From an uncultured Lachnospiraceae bacterium (GTDB lineage Bacteria; Bacillota; Clostridia; Lachnospirales; Lachnospiraceae): 42,688 nucleotides of DNA. The DNA lies in contig CAJTSD010000030.1 of NCBI GenBank assembly GCA_910578795.1, positions 1 through 42,688 of the forward strand. Direction: 5' to 3'. Below the pieces are notes generated by a model. The model was not told where the DNA came from and searched no databases. It saw only the letters and a list, made by a program, of their open reading frames with translations. This document shows, piece by piece, positions 21,963-28,999 of the stretch. How positions within the stretch are numbered: the first letter of the stretch is position 1; every line of letters begins with the position of its first letter. The translations under genes and the position numbers were made by a program.

Positions 21963-22213
21963 TTTTTAATTTTTGTTTCCTTTTTTCTCAAACAGGCAGT
22001 ATACAAACAGGCTGATGTAATAAGTAAGGAATTTTGCCATAATTAGCTTAAATAAAGGATTCTTGCGATATGATGTATTTTTGATAATCGCTGAAGTCCT
22101 CACGAAAAAATAAAACGGTACTCTTAATGAAGTTGTTGTTTTATGCCGAATATGGACGTATAATAAACAAATAAGGCAGGAGGCGTAATTTTTACGAAAC
22201 GGAGATATAGTAG

Positions 22214-22396
22214 ATGAAAGAACAAACTAAAAAACTGAAGTTGACTGTAGAAGAACAGCTTCAGGATATGGTTGATAAGAATATACAGTTTGAGTTGTAT
22301 TCGAAAGAAGATGCAACAAAATTTTTGAAATACAATAATTACTATTTTAAATTAAAATCATATGCAGTTTATATGCAGTATTATAAAGTATATTGA
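22214..22396 (+). pseudogene. Abi-family (AbiD/F-like) abortive infection gene, N-terminal stub
   Basis: The 60-codon frame matches the start of Abi_2 proteins: 'LTVEEQLQDMVDKNIQFELY', 'SKEDATKFLKYNNYYFKLKS'. These phage-defence proteins are usually about 300 residues; here homology ends near residue 52 and a stop follows. GGAG precedes the ATG. A TATAAT-like hexamer near 22160 may be the old promoter. The rest of the gene is gone. Confidence 0.7.
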
Positions 22397-22443
22397 TAAG
22401 AAAAATAAAAATCCGAAACATACCAATTTTTTATAGCAAATAG

Positions 22444-22472
22444 TTGACAGGAGTGTCACAAAAGAGTAGAAT
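22444..22472 (+). promoter_or_regulatory. Promoter with embedded palindrome
   Basis: TTGACA, 17-bp spacer, TAGAAT. TGACA-GGAG-TGTCA (22445-22458) is an inverted repeat over the -35 box, a possible operator. No credible start codon and ribosome site follow before the terminator at 22551. Confidence 0.6.
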
Positions 22473-22597
22473 ATCATTCATAGAACAAAAACCGTTGGAG
22501 ATTTTTACTGGGGCGGTGCGTGCACTAAACCGGATTTGAGCTTGTTAAATAAAAAGGTTCACTAGAAAATATAATGTGTTTTCTAGTGAGCCTTTTT
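22473..22597 (+). ncRNA. Candidate ~120-nt small RNA, or remnant gene 3' end
   Basis: Between the promoter at 22444-22472 and a strong terminator at 22551-22597 lie about 80 transcribed bases. ACCG...CGGT arms can pair within them. One frame reads 'TVGDFYWGGACTKPDLSLLN' up to a stop in the terminator stem, so this could also be the tail of a lost protein gene with a fortuitous promoter. Confidence 0.35.
22551..22597 (+). terminator. Strong intrinsic terminator
   Basis: AAAGGTTCACTAGAAAA pairs with TTTTCTAGTGAGCCTTT (one mismatch) around a 10-base loop, with T-run on the + side and A-run on the other, so it may act both ways. Confidence 0.85.
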
Positions 22598-22653
22598 ATT
22601 TAACTTTAAATGACATAGCAATCCTAAAAAATCCAAAGATTCATTTTAAAATA

Positions 22654-22682
22654 TTGTATTTCTTTCCCCTATTGCGTATAAT
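22654..22682 (+). promoter_or_regulatory. Promoter of the CPCC protein gene
   Basis: TTGTAT, 17-bp spacer, TATAAT preceded by TTGCG. It lies 116 bp upstream of the ATG at 22798. The leader between contains GAGCCGAAGGCTTTTTTG, a weak hairpin with T-run. Confidence 0.65.
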
Positions 22683-22797
22683 GTAAGTCAAATACGCTTT
22701 ACGGTGTGCGGCATGGAAACATTGTTTACCAACCTTTGGTGCGAGCCGAAGGCTTTTTTGCAAAACACTTACAGATGATACGAAGGGGGATACTGTT

Positions 22798-23205
22798 ATG
22801 ACCGAGCGCGGATTATATTATGCAACCGCTGATTTTGCGCAGATGATAAAAAATAACAGTTTCCGTCAGAATATTACAGATGGAAAGCATTTTCCGCTGC
22901 AGGAACTTGAAACGGAAAAACAGCTTGAAGAGGAACAGCAGGGCAAGGAACAACGGTATAAGTGTAAATGCTGCGGTTATTATACGTTGGTTGGAACAGA
23001 GGAAGATATTACTTGGGACATATGTCCTGTCTGTTTTTGGGAAAATGACGTGTTCGGAGATGATCCGAATACATATAGCGGAGCGAATCATGAAACCTTG
23101 GCACAGGGACGTGAAAATTATAAGAAATTTGCGGCATGTGATTTGCAAAGCGTAAAGTCTGTACGTTTACCGATTCCGCAGGAATTGCCTGAAAACAACG
23201 AATAA
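22798..23205 (+). CDS. CPCC-type Cys-rich domain protein
   Basis: A 135-residue protein. Residues 1-50 are charged and helical. Residues about 53-115 match the Cys_rich_CPCC zinc-ribbon-like domain: 'YKCKCCGYYTLVG', 'WDICPVCFWEND', 'NTYSGANHETLAQGRENYKK'. The first motif is CKCC rather than CPCC. Such proteins occur beside immunity and toxin genes in Firmicutes; function is not known. AAGGGGGA precedes the ATG. Confidence 0.82.
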   Translation: MTERGLYYATADFAQMIKNNSFRQNITDGKHFPLQELETEKQLEEEQQGKEQRYKCKCCGYYTLVGTEEDITWDICPVCFWENDVFGDDPNTYSGANHETLAQGRENYKKFAACDLQSVKSVRLPIPQELPENNE

Positions 23206-23232
23206 TATTATTGAATAGAAGGAAGATTAGCA

Positions 23233-23322
23233 ATACCAAAAAAGGAGCATTTGCGCAGGGGAGTAGAAGCGCTTAACGCAGGAAAGGGTGTAGAGCATGA
23301 CATCATTGAGGAAGACGAATGA
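23233..23322 (+). pseudogene. RelB/DinJ-type antitoxin, C-terminal remnant
   Basis: An open stretch without start reads IPKKEHLRRGVEALNAGKGV followed by 'EHDIIEEDE' and a stop, the usual C-terminus of RelB/DinJ antitoxins. Just after it 'NLTWN' in another frame recalls a YoeB-type toxin start but is too short to call. It is what remains of a toxin-antitoxin pair. Confidence 0.55.
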
Positions 23323-23403
23323 AAAAAATTTGACGTGGAACATTATGAGGATTCAACAAAAACTTTGGAAACACATTGAGAAAAATTGTTATGGAGGGAA
23401 CCT

Positions 23404-23907
23404 ATGATAGAAATCAGAAAAGCAACACCTTCTGACGCAGAGAACATAATCGAACTTTGTAATCGCGTCGGAGGCGAAACAGACAATTTGACATTTGGCG
23501 CGGAAGGGCTTGGCGTGACTGTTGAAGACGAACAGAACTTTTTGGAAAGCATGAACACATCAGACAAGCAGCTTTTTCTTGTTGCGGTAAATGACGGCGA
23601 GATTGTCGGGACTGCTTCGCTTATGGGCTTTTCCAAACCGCGCTTGGCGCACAGGGCGGAACTCAGCATCTGCGTCAAAAAATCAATGTGGGGAAAACAA
23701 ATCGGTTCCCGTTTTATGGAAGAACTGCTCCGCTTTGCAAAAGACACCGCAAAGGTACGCATACTCTCGTTGGAGGTCCGAAGCGATAATGAACGTGCGA
23801 TTGCGTTGTACAAAAAGTTTGGGTTTGAAACGATTGGAACGTTTGAAGGATTTTTAAACATCGACGGGAACGATATTTCCTTTGACATCATGCATCTTTG
23901 CCTGTAA
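23404..23907 (+). CDS. GNAT N-acetyltransferase
   Basis: A 167-residue GNAT with the complete fold: 'MIEIRKATPSDAENIIELCN', 'LFLVAVNDGEIVGTASLMGF', the acetyl-CoA loop region 'SICVKKSMWGKQIGSRFMEE' (a degenerate Q/RxxGxG/A), and 'LEVRSDNERAIALYKKFGFE'. It probably acetylates an amine on a small molecule or protein N-terminus; substrate unknown. GGAGGG sits before the ATG at 23404. Confidence 0.88.
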   Translation: MIEIRKATPSDAENIIELCNRVGGETDNLTFGAEGLGVTVEDEQNFLESMNTSDKQLFLVAVNDGEIVGTASLMGFSKPRLAHRAELSICVKKSMWGKQIGSRFMEELLRFAKDTAKVRILSLEVRSDNERAIALYKKFGFETIGTFEGFLNIDGNDISFDIMHLCL

Positions 23908-23931
23908 AAAATGAAAAAACGTTAAAATCAG

Positions 23932-23970
23932 CGGTTGCAACTTCAAATTGCGAAGGTGCAACCGTATTTT
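23932..23970 (+). terminator. Intrinsic terminator after the GNAT gene
   Basis: GGTTGCAACTTC pairs with GAAGGTGCAACC (one mismatch) around a 7-base loop, then TATTTT, 24 bp after the stop. Confidence 0.75.
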
Positions 23971-23973
23971 GAT

Positions 23974-24001
23974 TGACAGAATAAGACAAATTCCGTATGC
24001 T
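23974..24001 (+). promoter_or_regulatory. Promoter
   Basis: TTGACA, 16-bp spacer, TATGCT, 24 bp upstream of the truncated XRE frame and about 140 bp upstream of the gene at 24144, which it probably now serves. Confidence 0.6.
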
Positions 24002-24024
24002 AATCTGCAAAAGGAGGGATACAC

Positions 24025-24093
24025 ATGACATTAGGGCAACGATTACAAAAGGCAAGAAAAGAGAGCGGTTTATCACAGGAGGAGCGTCTATAA
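24025..24093 (+). pseudogene. XRE-type helix-turn-helix protein, 22-codon stub
   Basis: AGGAGGG and ATG start a frame MTLGQRLQKARKESGLSQEE that stops two residues later. This is the exact opening of a Cro/C1 helix-turn-helix regulator; the rest of the domain is missing. Confidence 0.65.
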
Positions 24094-24143
24094 TGAAGGT
24101 AATATAAGACCGGACACACCGAAAAGCAAGGAGGATCAATCCA

Positions 24144-24524
24144 ATGTTGTACAATCAAATCGAAGAATGGCTCAACGGCATTTTAGAGGAACAGGAAATC
24201 CCGTCCGAAACGGCTGCGTTCTGCTTTAACCTCTACGAGGACGTCGGCGACACATGGTCAGTGGAGTTAGTCGCGGCGGCGGATTTTGATGATGACCCCG
24301 ACAATCCCGACTGGGCATGTGACGAGGTGACAGATTTTGACACAAGGAATAACCCGCTTTCATGGGAGGAAGAGGCGCAGTGGGAGGAAATATTAAATGA
24401 AGTAACCGCGGCGCTAAAGCAGTATTTGGAAAACGGCACCCACGCCGATATCCTAAAAGCGTATAGCGGCGTGGGCGTTGGATTTGTGGATGGGGATATG
24501 GAAATTTTGTATGTAAGGGATTAA
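24144..24524 (+). CDS. Acidic hypothetical protein, possible immunity-type
   Basis: A 126-residue, strongly acidic protein: 'AAFCFNLYEDVGDTWSVELV', 'WACDEVTDFDTRNNPLSWEE', 'LKAYSGVGVGFVDGDMEILY'. A repeated D/E-rich loop follows residue 45. I recall similar small proteins in Firmicutes near SMI1/KNR4 genes but cannot name the family. AAGGAGG precedes the ATG. Confidence 0.7.
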   Translation: MLYNQIEEWLNGILEEQEIPSETAAFCFNLYEDVGDTWSVELVAAADFDDDPDNPDWACDEVTDFDTRNNPLSWEEEAQWEEILNEVTAALKQYLENGTHADILKAYSGVGVGFVDGDMEILYVRD

Positions 24525-24542
24525 TTTGCATGATGGAGTTCT

Positions 24543-25685
24543 TTATTGAAACAGTTCCGCTGCAGCCGTCATCCGCTCTATTACATGGACACCGAATGGG
24601 CACCGTGATTCGCAGCCGCCGCATTTGATACAGGCTGCGGCATTTGTGGAAAGCCCCTCATAATGGGCACGAACCGTCGGAGGCACGGTATCCTGCATTT
24701 TTGCCAAATCATATAATTTATTGATCATGGCAATATCAATTCCTGATGGACATGGCGCACAATGCCCGCAGTAAGTGCACTGTCCTACATAGGCATGGCG
24801 CGGGGCATTTGCGAGTACACTGGCATAGTCTTTTTCTTCTTCCGATGCCGTCTCATAAGCAACCGCTGCATCAACATGCGCCGTTGTGTCGTATCCGACC
24901 ATGACACTGGCAACAGCAGGTCGGGTGAGGGCGTAATGCAGACATTGGATTGGCGTCAACGCCACGCCAAAAGGAGAGGTTTCTGCTGAGAACAGCCTTC
25001 CGCCCGCATACCCCTTCATCACAGTGATGCCCACACCGCTCTGTTCGCATAGCCGGTATAATTCCGCCCGCTCTGGTGCAATTCCGCCAATATTTTCGGC
25101 ATATTCCTCTTTAAAATATTCATTTAAATCTTCGCTTGCAGGTAGCATATCAAAGGCAGGATTCACGGAAAAAAGAAGCATTTCCACAATACCGCTCTGT
25201 GCCGCAAGCCTTGCAACGTCAGGATTGTGGGTGCTCATTCCGATATGGCGGATAATGCCTTTTTGCTTTAAATCTTGAACATAAGAAAGAAATTCGCCGT
25301 CCATGATTTTGTGAAACTCCGCAGCTTCATCCACAAAATGAATCATTCCAAGGTCGATGTAATCTGTCCGCAGACGGTTCAGCAAATCCTGAAATGCTTC
25401 TTGAACCTTTCCGAGTTCCCGTGTGCGCACATACTGACCGTTCTGCCATGTGGAGCCGATATGTCCTTGAATAATCCAACGTTCCCGCTGCCCCTCTAAA
25501 GCCGCGCCAATATTAGAACGCACATTCGGCTCCGACATCCAGCAGTCCAGGATATTGATTCCCGCCTGTGCGCAGCGGTCAATGACCTCTTTCACTTCTA
25601 CAGCATTATGGCGTTCCAGCCATTCGCCTCCAAGACCGATTTCACTGACATTTAACCCCGTCTTTCCAAGTATTCTGTACTTCAT
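24543..25685 (-). CDS. Aldo/keto reductase with C-terminal 4Fe-4S domain
   Basis: A 380-residue protein. Residues 1-290 form an AKR TIM barrel ('LGKTGLNVSEIGLGGEWLER', 'YIDLGMIHFVDE', 'IRHIGMSTHNPDVA', 'VMVGYDTTAHVDAA'). The C-terminal ~80 residues hold two ferredoxin-like motifs, CTYCGHCAPCPSGI and CIKCGGCESRCPFGV, typical of clostridial AKR-ferredoxin fusions. It probably moves electrons between NAD(P)H or ferredoxin and a carbonyl substrate. The ATG at 25685 has GGAGG; an in-frame GTG at 25763 with AGGAGG would add 26 residues encoded by a double-hairpin leader. Confidence 0.92.
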   Translation of the reverse strand: MKYRILGKTGLNVSEIGLGGEWLERHNAVEVKEVIDRCAQAGINILDCWMSEPNVRSNIGAALEGQRERWIIQGHIGSTWQNGQYVRTRELGKVQEAFQDLLNRLRTDYIDLGMIHFVDEAAEFHKIMDGEFLSYVQDLKQKGIIRHIGMSTHNPDVARLAAQSGIVEMLLFSVNPAFDMLPASEDLNEYFKEEYAENIGGIAPERAELYRLCEQSGVGITVMKGYAGGRLFSAETSPFGVALTPIQCLHYALTRPAVASVMVGYDTTAHVDAAVAYETASEEEKDYASVLANAPRHAYVGQCTYCGHCAPCPSGIDIAMINKLYDLAKMQDTVPPTVRAHYEGLSTNAAACIKCGGCESRCPFGVHVIERMTAAAELFQ

Positions 25686-25712
25686 AGCAATCCTCCATTC
25701 ATACCAAAGTCT

Positions 25713-25777
25713 GCGAATTTGGGCGTAAGCACAAATTTGCCGTGTGAAAAATTTATTTTTCACACTAGCGTCCTCCT
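25713..25777 (-). promoter_or_regulatory. Double-hairpin leader (copy B) with its own Shine-Dalgarno
   Basis: GCGAATTTG (25713-25721) with CAAATTTGC (25732-25740), one mismatch, and GTGTGAAAAAT (25742-25752) with ATTTTTCACAC (25755-25765). AGGAGG (complement of 25772-25777) stands 8 bases before the in-frame GTG at 25763. Encoded peptide: VKNKFFTRQICAYAQIRR, close to the one in copy A. Confidence 0.65.
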
Positions 25778-25789
25778 GCTTCAAAATTT

Positions 25790-26110
25790 GAAATTTCATG
25801 CCCGCTCGGGCGAGGGTAATCTTTACCGATATCATATCATAATCATATGGACAGTTCTATTAAAATTTGCTGAAATTTTATCTGTTACCAGTGTACTGAT
25901 AAGTCCATATTCCAAAGCATCTATTCTTTTTTTAGACAAACAATCGACATTTTTTTATGCCTAACGGCATGGCAATTAAGTCGCATTTTGCCATAAACAG
26001 AAAAAACATATTTTTCCGAAGGCAGTCTGACAGTCCCTCATAATTCCCCTGTCCTTAATCGGCTTGCCCCGTACGCCATAGAATACCTGCAAACGGGGAT
26101 AATATTCCTT
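25790..26110. other. Intergenic region
   Basis: About 300 bases without a gene. At 25799-25830 a CATGCCC-GCTC-GGGCGAG hairpin followed by a TAA/TTA hairpin resembles single units of the 69-bp repeat at 42522-42688. Otherwise AT-rich sequence; I see nothing else. Confidence 0.5.
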
Positions 26111-26116
26111 CAATAA

Positions 26117-26638
26117 TTATATAAAAAGCTTGTCCAACACAATCTCGCCACAGTTGTCGCCCAAATATAGCAGTGTGCGGCTGTTTTCCATTGTATGAAA
26201 CAGTTCTTTGGAATGGTCGATTGCAAGCTCCGTATTTGAAAGGCGGCAAATTGTATCTTCAAAGGTGTTTTTATCAAATGTGTGCTTTGTGGCGAAGTCA
26301 ATGAGATTTCCGGAAATTGCAAGCTTTAAGGCATATTCCAATGGCTCATTGCTTTTTCGGATTAGCGCATCAAGTCTGTCCGACATAGACAGGATGCGTT
26401 GGTTATAGTATGATTTTATTTTTTTGTAGGGATTGCCTGTTTCGATTACATATTCTATAAGCGCCCATATTTCCTGCATAACTTCAGGGTTTGTTTTTGC
26501 CATATCGCAGACTTGCAGGTGATTTTGGGCAAGCGTGGTAAGCTGTGCTTCTTTGTTTTTTCCAAGTGCAAAAATGTGCTGATCTTCTTCATTTGTTGAA
26601 TATCGCAGTGAAAATATTCGTAATGCATTTTCTGACAC
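26117..26638 (-). pseudogene. DUF89 (ARMT1-like) damage-control phosphatase fragment
   Basis: The 173-codon frame contains the helical front of a DUF89 protein ('MAKTNPEVMQEIWALIEYVI', 'NPYKKIKSYYNQRIL', 'LEYALKLAISGNLIDFATKH') and reaches the metal-site motif 'LLYLGDNCGEIVLDK', then stops at 'LFI'. DUF89 enzymes are about 280 residues and need the following beta-rich half for the active site. The N-terminus also lacks the usual CxxC. The start is a GTG with a weak ribosome site. It is truncated. Confidence 0.72.
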
Positions 26639-26691
26639 CTCAAACCGTCCTTTAAATTTTCCTTATTATATCATAAATGTGCGATGTATGA

Positions 26692-26858
26692 CTAGTGTAC
26701 TGTCTTGTTCATATTCAGGCAAACCTCCTTGCCTATTTTTCTGATAGCCTACTTCCCAAGCCTCGCCGTAGCCACCGCTACGCCTGCATTTGTGAAGCAG
26801 CGCTCTCAGGAAAATATTCTGCGGAGTTTTACCAGATATGAAGCAGACAGTACACTAG
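26692..26858 (+). mobile_element. MITE-like element, copy 1 (167 bp)
   Basis: Bounded by perfect 14-bp terminal inverted repeats CTAGTGTACTGTCT and AGACAGTACACTAG; similarity continues imperfectly to about 28 bp. It has no coding capacity, and an internal GTAGC-CACC-GCTAC hairpin. Two other copies are at 28776-28957 and 38538-38705. It ends 23 bp before the padR promoter. Confidence 0.85.
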
Positions 26859-26881
26859 ACTCGCCGTTTGCAAAAAAATAC

Positions 26882-26933
26882 TTGACATATATAGATTGCC
26901 GATATATAATCCTTTATATAGATAATCTATATA
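26882..26933 (+). promoter_or_regulatory. padR promoter and palindromic operator
   Basis: TTGACA (26882-26887), 17-bp spacer, TATAAT (26905-26910). A perfect 19-bp palindrome, TATATAGAT-A-ATCTATATA at 26915-26933, covers the start site, and ATATAT repeats flank the spacer. PadR regulators bind such AT-rich dyads and repress their own operons. Confidence 0.85.
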
Positions 26934-26957
26934 TCAACAACGAAAGGAGTCATTACA

Positions 26958-27284
26958 ATGGCAATTGATAAATCACTTATTTCCGGCAGCACCTCCATGC
27001 TGATTCTGCGCCTTTTGGAAGAAAAGGACATGTACGGCTACGAGATGATTGAAACGTTGGAGAAAAAATCAAACAATGTATTTATCCTGAAAGCAGGAAC
27101 CCTATACCCGCTGCTGCATTCCTTGGAGGAAAAGAGTTATCTTACCGCTTATGAGCATGAGGTAAACGGAAAGGTCCGTAAATATTACAGTATTACAAAG
27201 ATCGGCAGAAAATACCTGAAATCCAAAAAGGAAGAGTGGAACGAATATCAGACAGCCGTGTTAAATGTGCTTTGTATATCGTAA
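26958..27284 (+). CDS. PadR-family transcriptional regulator
   Basis: A 108-residue PadR of the short type: 'SGSTSMLILRLLEEKDMYGY', 'EMIETLEKKSNNVFILKAGT', 'LYPLLHSLEEKSYLTAYEHE' and the wing 'GKVRKYYSITKIGRKYLK'. AAAGGAG lies eight bases before the ATG. It is followed at 13 bp by a membrane protein gene it probably controls, and the promoter palindrome suggests autorepression. Confidence 0.94.
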   Translation: MAIDKSLISGSTSMLILRLLEEKDMYGYEMIETLEKKSNNVFILKAGTLYPLLHSLEEKSYLTAYEHEVNGKVRKYYSITKIGRKYLKSKKEEWNEYQTAVLNVLCIS

Positions 27285-27297
27285 AGGGGGAATCATT

Positions 27298-28605
27298 TTG
27301 AATATAGAAGAATACATCATGACCCTCACAGAGCAGATACAGTACAAAAAAGTAAGACTGGAAGTAGCACAGGAAATTAGAAACCATATAATGGACCAAA
27401 CACAGGCGTATGAGCAAAACGGCATCGCGCACGACAAAGCCGTTGAGATGGCAGTGCATGAAATGGGCGATCCGATAGAGGCGGGCATGGCACTCGACCG
27501 CATCCACCGCCCCCAGTTTGACTGGCGGCTCTTTGTGATAACTGTTTTCTTCAGCGTGGCAGGCGTTTTTATCATGTACGCCACGGGTGTGCTTGGCAGC
27601 GAATCCGATCAGCTTTTACGGCAGTGCGCTTTTACTGCTTTAGGCATTGGCATTATTGTCCTAATCTGCTTTGCTGATTATACGTTTATCGGAAAATATC
27701 CGCTGCAGATTTTTATCATCATGACCGCCGTTTTTTTCATTTATCAAAGAACAGGCAGAGAGATAAACGGATTAAGAGCGCCCGCGCTTCGCAATCTTGT
27801 ATATTTGTATGTCCCCGTCTACGCGGGACTCCTGTATAAATACCGTGGCAAAGGCATTTTTAAGATTGCCAAACCGTTCGTCTTTCTCCTGCTGACGGCG
27901 TTTCTTTCGCAGTGGCTTGCAGCAAGCATGTATATCGGCTTAGGCATCGGGGCAATCTGTACGTTTTTGTTTTTATATGCCGCCCTCAAAGGCTGGTTCT
28001 CCGTAGGTATGCTGAAATTCGGCAAAAATCAGATAACGGCGCCTGTTCTTGCAGTATCTGTCTTTATCCTTGTGACGCTTGTCTTTGTTGCATATATTTC
28101 ATGCTTTGCGGGGGATTATCAGAAACTGCGGCTTGTGGCGTTTCTCCGTCCGGATGCATACGCGGATGAAAATTATCAGATTATGGCGACACGGCGCGCC
28201 ATAGACGGCGCCCAAATTTTTGGCGAAAGCACACAGGGTACACTTTTAAGGCAGTTTGTGCAGCAGGACACGTTTTTAATTTTTGCGCAGGTGGTTTCAA
28301 TGTACGGGTTGATTGCGGGCGCGGCAATTATCACTGCGTTTGTGTCGCTTGCATACCGCGCGCTGCACATTGTCAGACGGCAGAAAAACCAGCTTGGAAT
28401 GATACTGTCCGCGGCGTGTTTTTTACTGGTTTTGTTTAATTGCACGACAGGAGTTTTGATGAATTTCGGACTTTTGCCGATAGGCAGCCTGCAATTTCCG
28501 TTCTTAAGCAGAGGCGGCAGCGCCACAATCATGTATGCGGTAATAATCGGATTGCTTATGAGTTGCAAACGGTATGCATGCACGAAGTTAAATCACTCAG
28601 AATAG
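27298..28605 (+). CDS. FtsW/RodA/SpoVE-like membrane protein with permease-prefix domain
   Basis: A 435-residue protein. Residues 1-75 form a helical cytosolic domain ('QIQYKKVRLEVAQEIRNHIM', 'AVEMAVHEMGDP'), like the prefix found on PadR-linked permeases (DUF1700-like). Then about ten membrane helices with SEDS-family signatures near the end: 'LLPIGSLQFPFLSRGGSATI'. SEDS proteins polymerise peptidoglycan glycan strands. The PadR partner suggests a stress-induced variant. The start is TTG 27298 with AAAGGGGG at good spacing; the ATG at 27265 lies inside padR. Confidence 0.85.
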   Translation: MNIEEYIMTLTEQIQYKKVRLEVAQEIRNHIMDQTQAYEQNGIAHDKAVEMAVHEMGDPIEAGMALDRIHRPQFDWRLFVITVFFSVAGVFIMYATGVLGSESDQLLRQCAFTALGIGIIVLICFADYTFIGKYPLQIFIIMTAVFFIYQRTGREINGLRAPALRNLVYLYVPVYAGLLYKYRGKGIFKIAKPFVFLLLTAFLSQWLAASMYIGLGIGAICTFLFLYAALKGWFSVGMLKFGKNQITAPVLAVSVFILVTLVFVAYISCFAGDYQKLRLVAFLRPDAYADENYQIMATRRAIDGAQIFGESTQGTLLRQFVQQDTFLIFAQVVSMYGLIAGAAIITAFVSLAYRALHIVRRQKNQLGMILSAACFLLVLFNCTTGVLMNFGLLPIGSLQFPFLSRGGSATIMYAVIIGLLMSCKRYACTKLNHSE

Positions 28606-28650
28606 AGGAAAAATATCGATTTAGCGGGTATAAAATTCAGAAGTAATGCA

Positions 28651-28686
28651 AGACCCTGACCTTAGGAATAGGACAGGGTCTTTTTG
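28651..28686 (+). terminator. Intrinsic terminator after the FtsW-like gene
   Basis: AGACCCTG-CC pairs with GG-CAGGGTCT, followed by TTTTT, about 45 bp after the stop. Confidence 0.88.
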
Positions 28687-28775
28687 CTTTATTGTAAAAT
28701 TGTTGCAATTTTTTGACAAATAGAATAAAATATTAAATAAGATTGTATCAAAAACGCAATATTTGTAACATGCAT

Positions 28776-28957
28776 CTAGTGTACTGACTCGTTCATATTC
28801 AGGCAAATCTCCCTGCCTATTTTCCTGATAGCGCTACTCCCCAAGCCTCGCCGTAGCCACCGCTACGCCTGCGTTTGTGATAATTGCCATGGCAATTTGC
28901 ATTCTCAGAAAAATATTCTGCGGAGTTTTACCAGATATGAAACGGTCAGTATACTCG
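28776..28957 (+). mobile_element. MITE-like element, copy 2 (182 bp)
   Basis: Left end CTAGTGTACTGACTCGTTCA matches the family. The right end is decayed (CAGTATACTCG for CAGTACACTAG). It has an extra ~15-bp segment, 'ATTGCCATGGCAAT', inside. Same orientation as copy 1. It ends 43 bp before the chemoreceptor start. Confidence 0.82.
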
Positions 28958-28999
28958 CTTGGCAGATCAGAGTTGTAATGAATATACAATGGAAAGGGT

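Noticed and set aside
28959..28988. TTGGCA-N18-TATACA as chemoreceptor promoter
   Set aside because: Transcription would begin on the ribosome site itself, leaving no usable leader.
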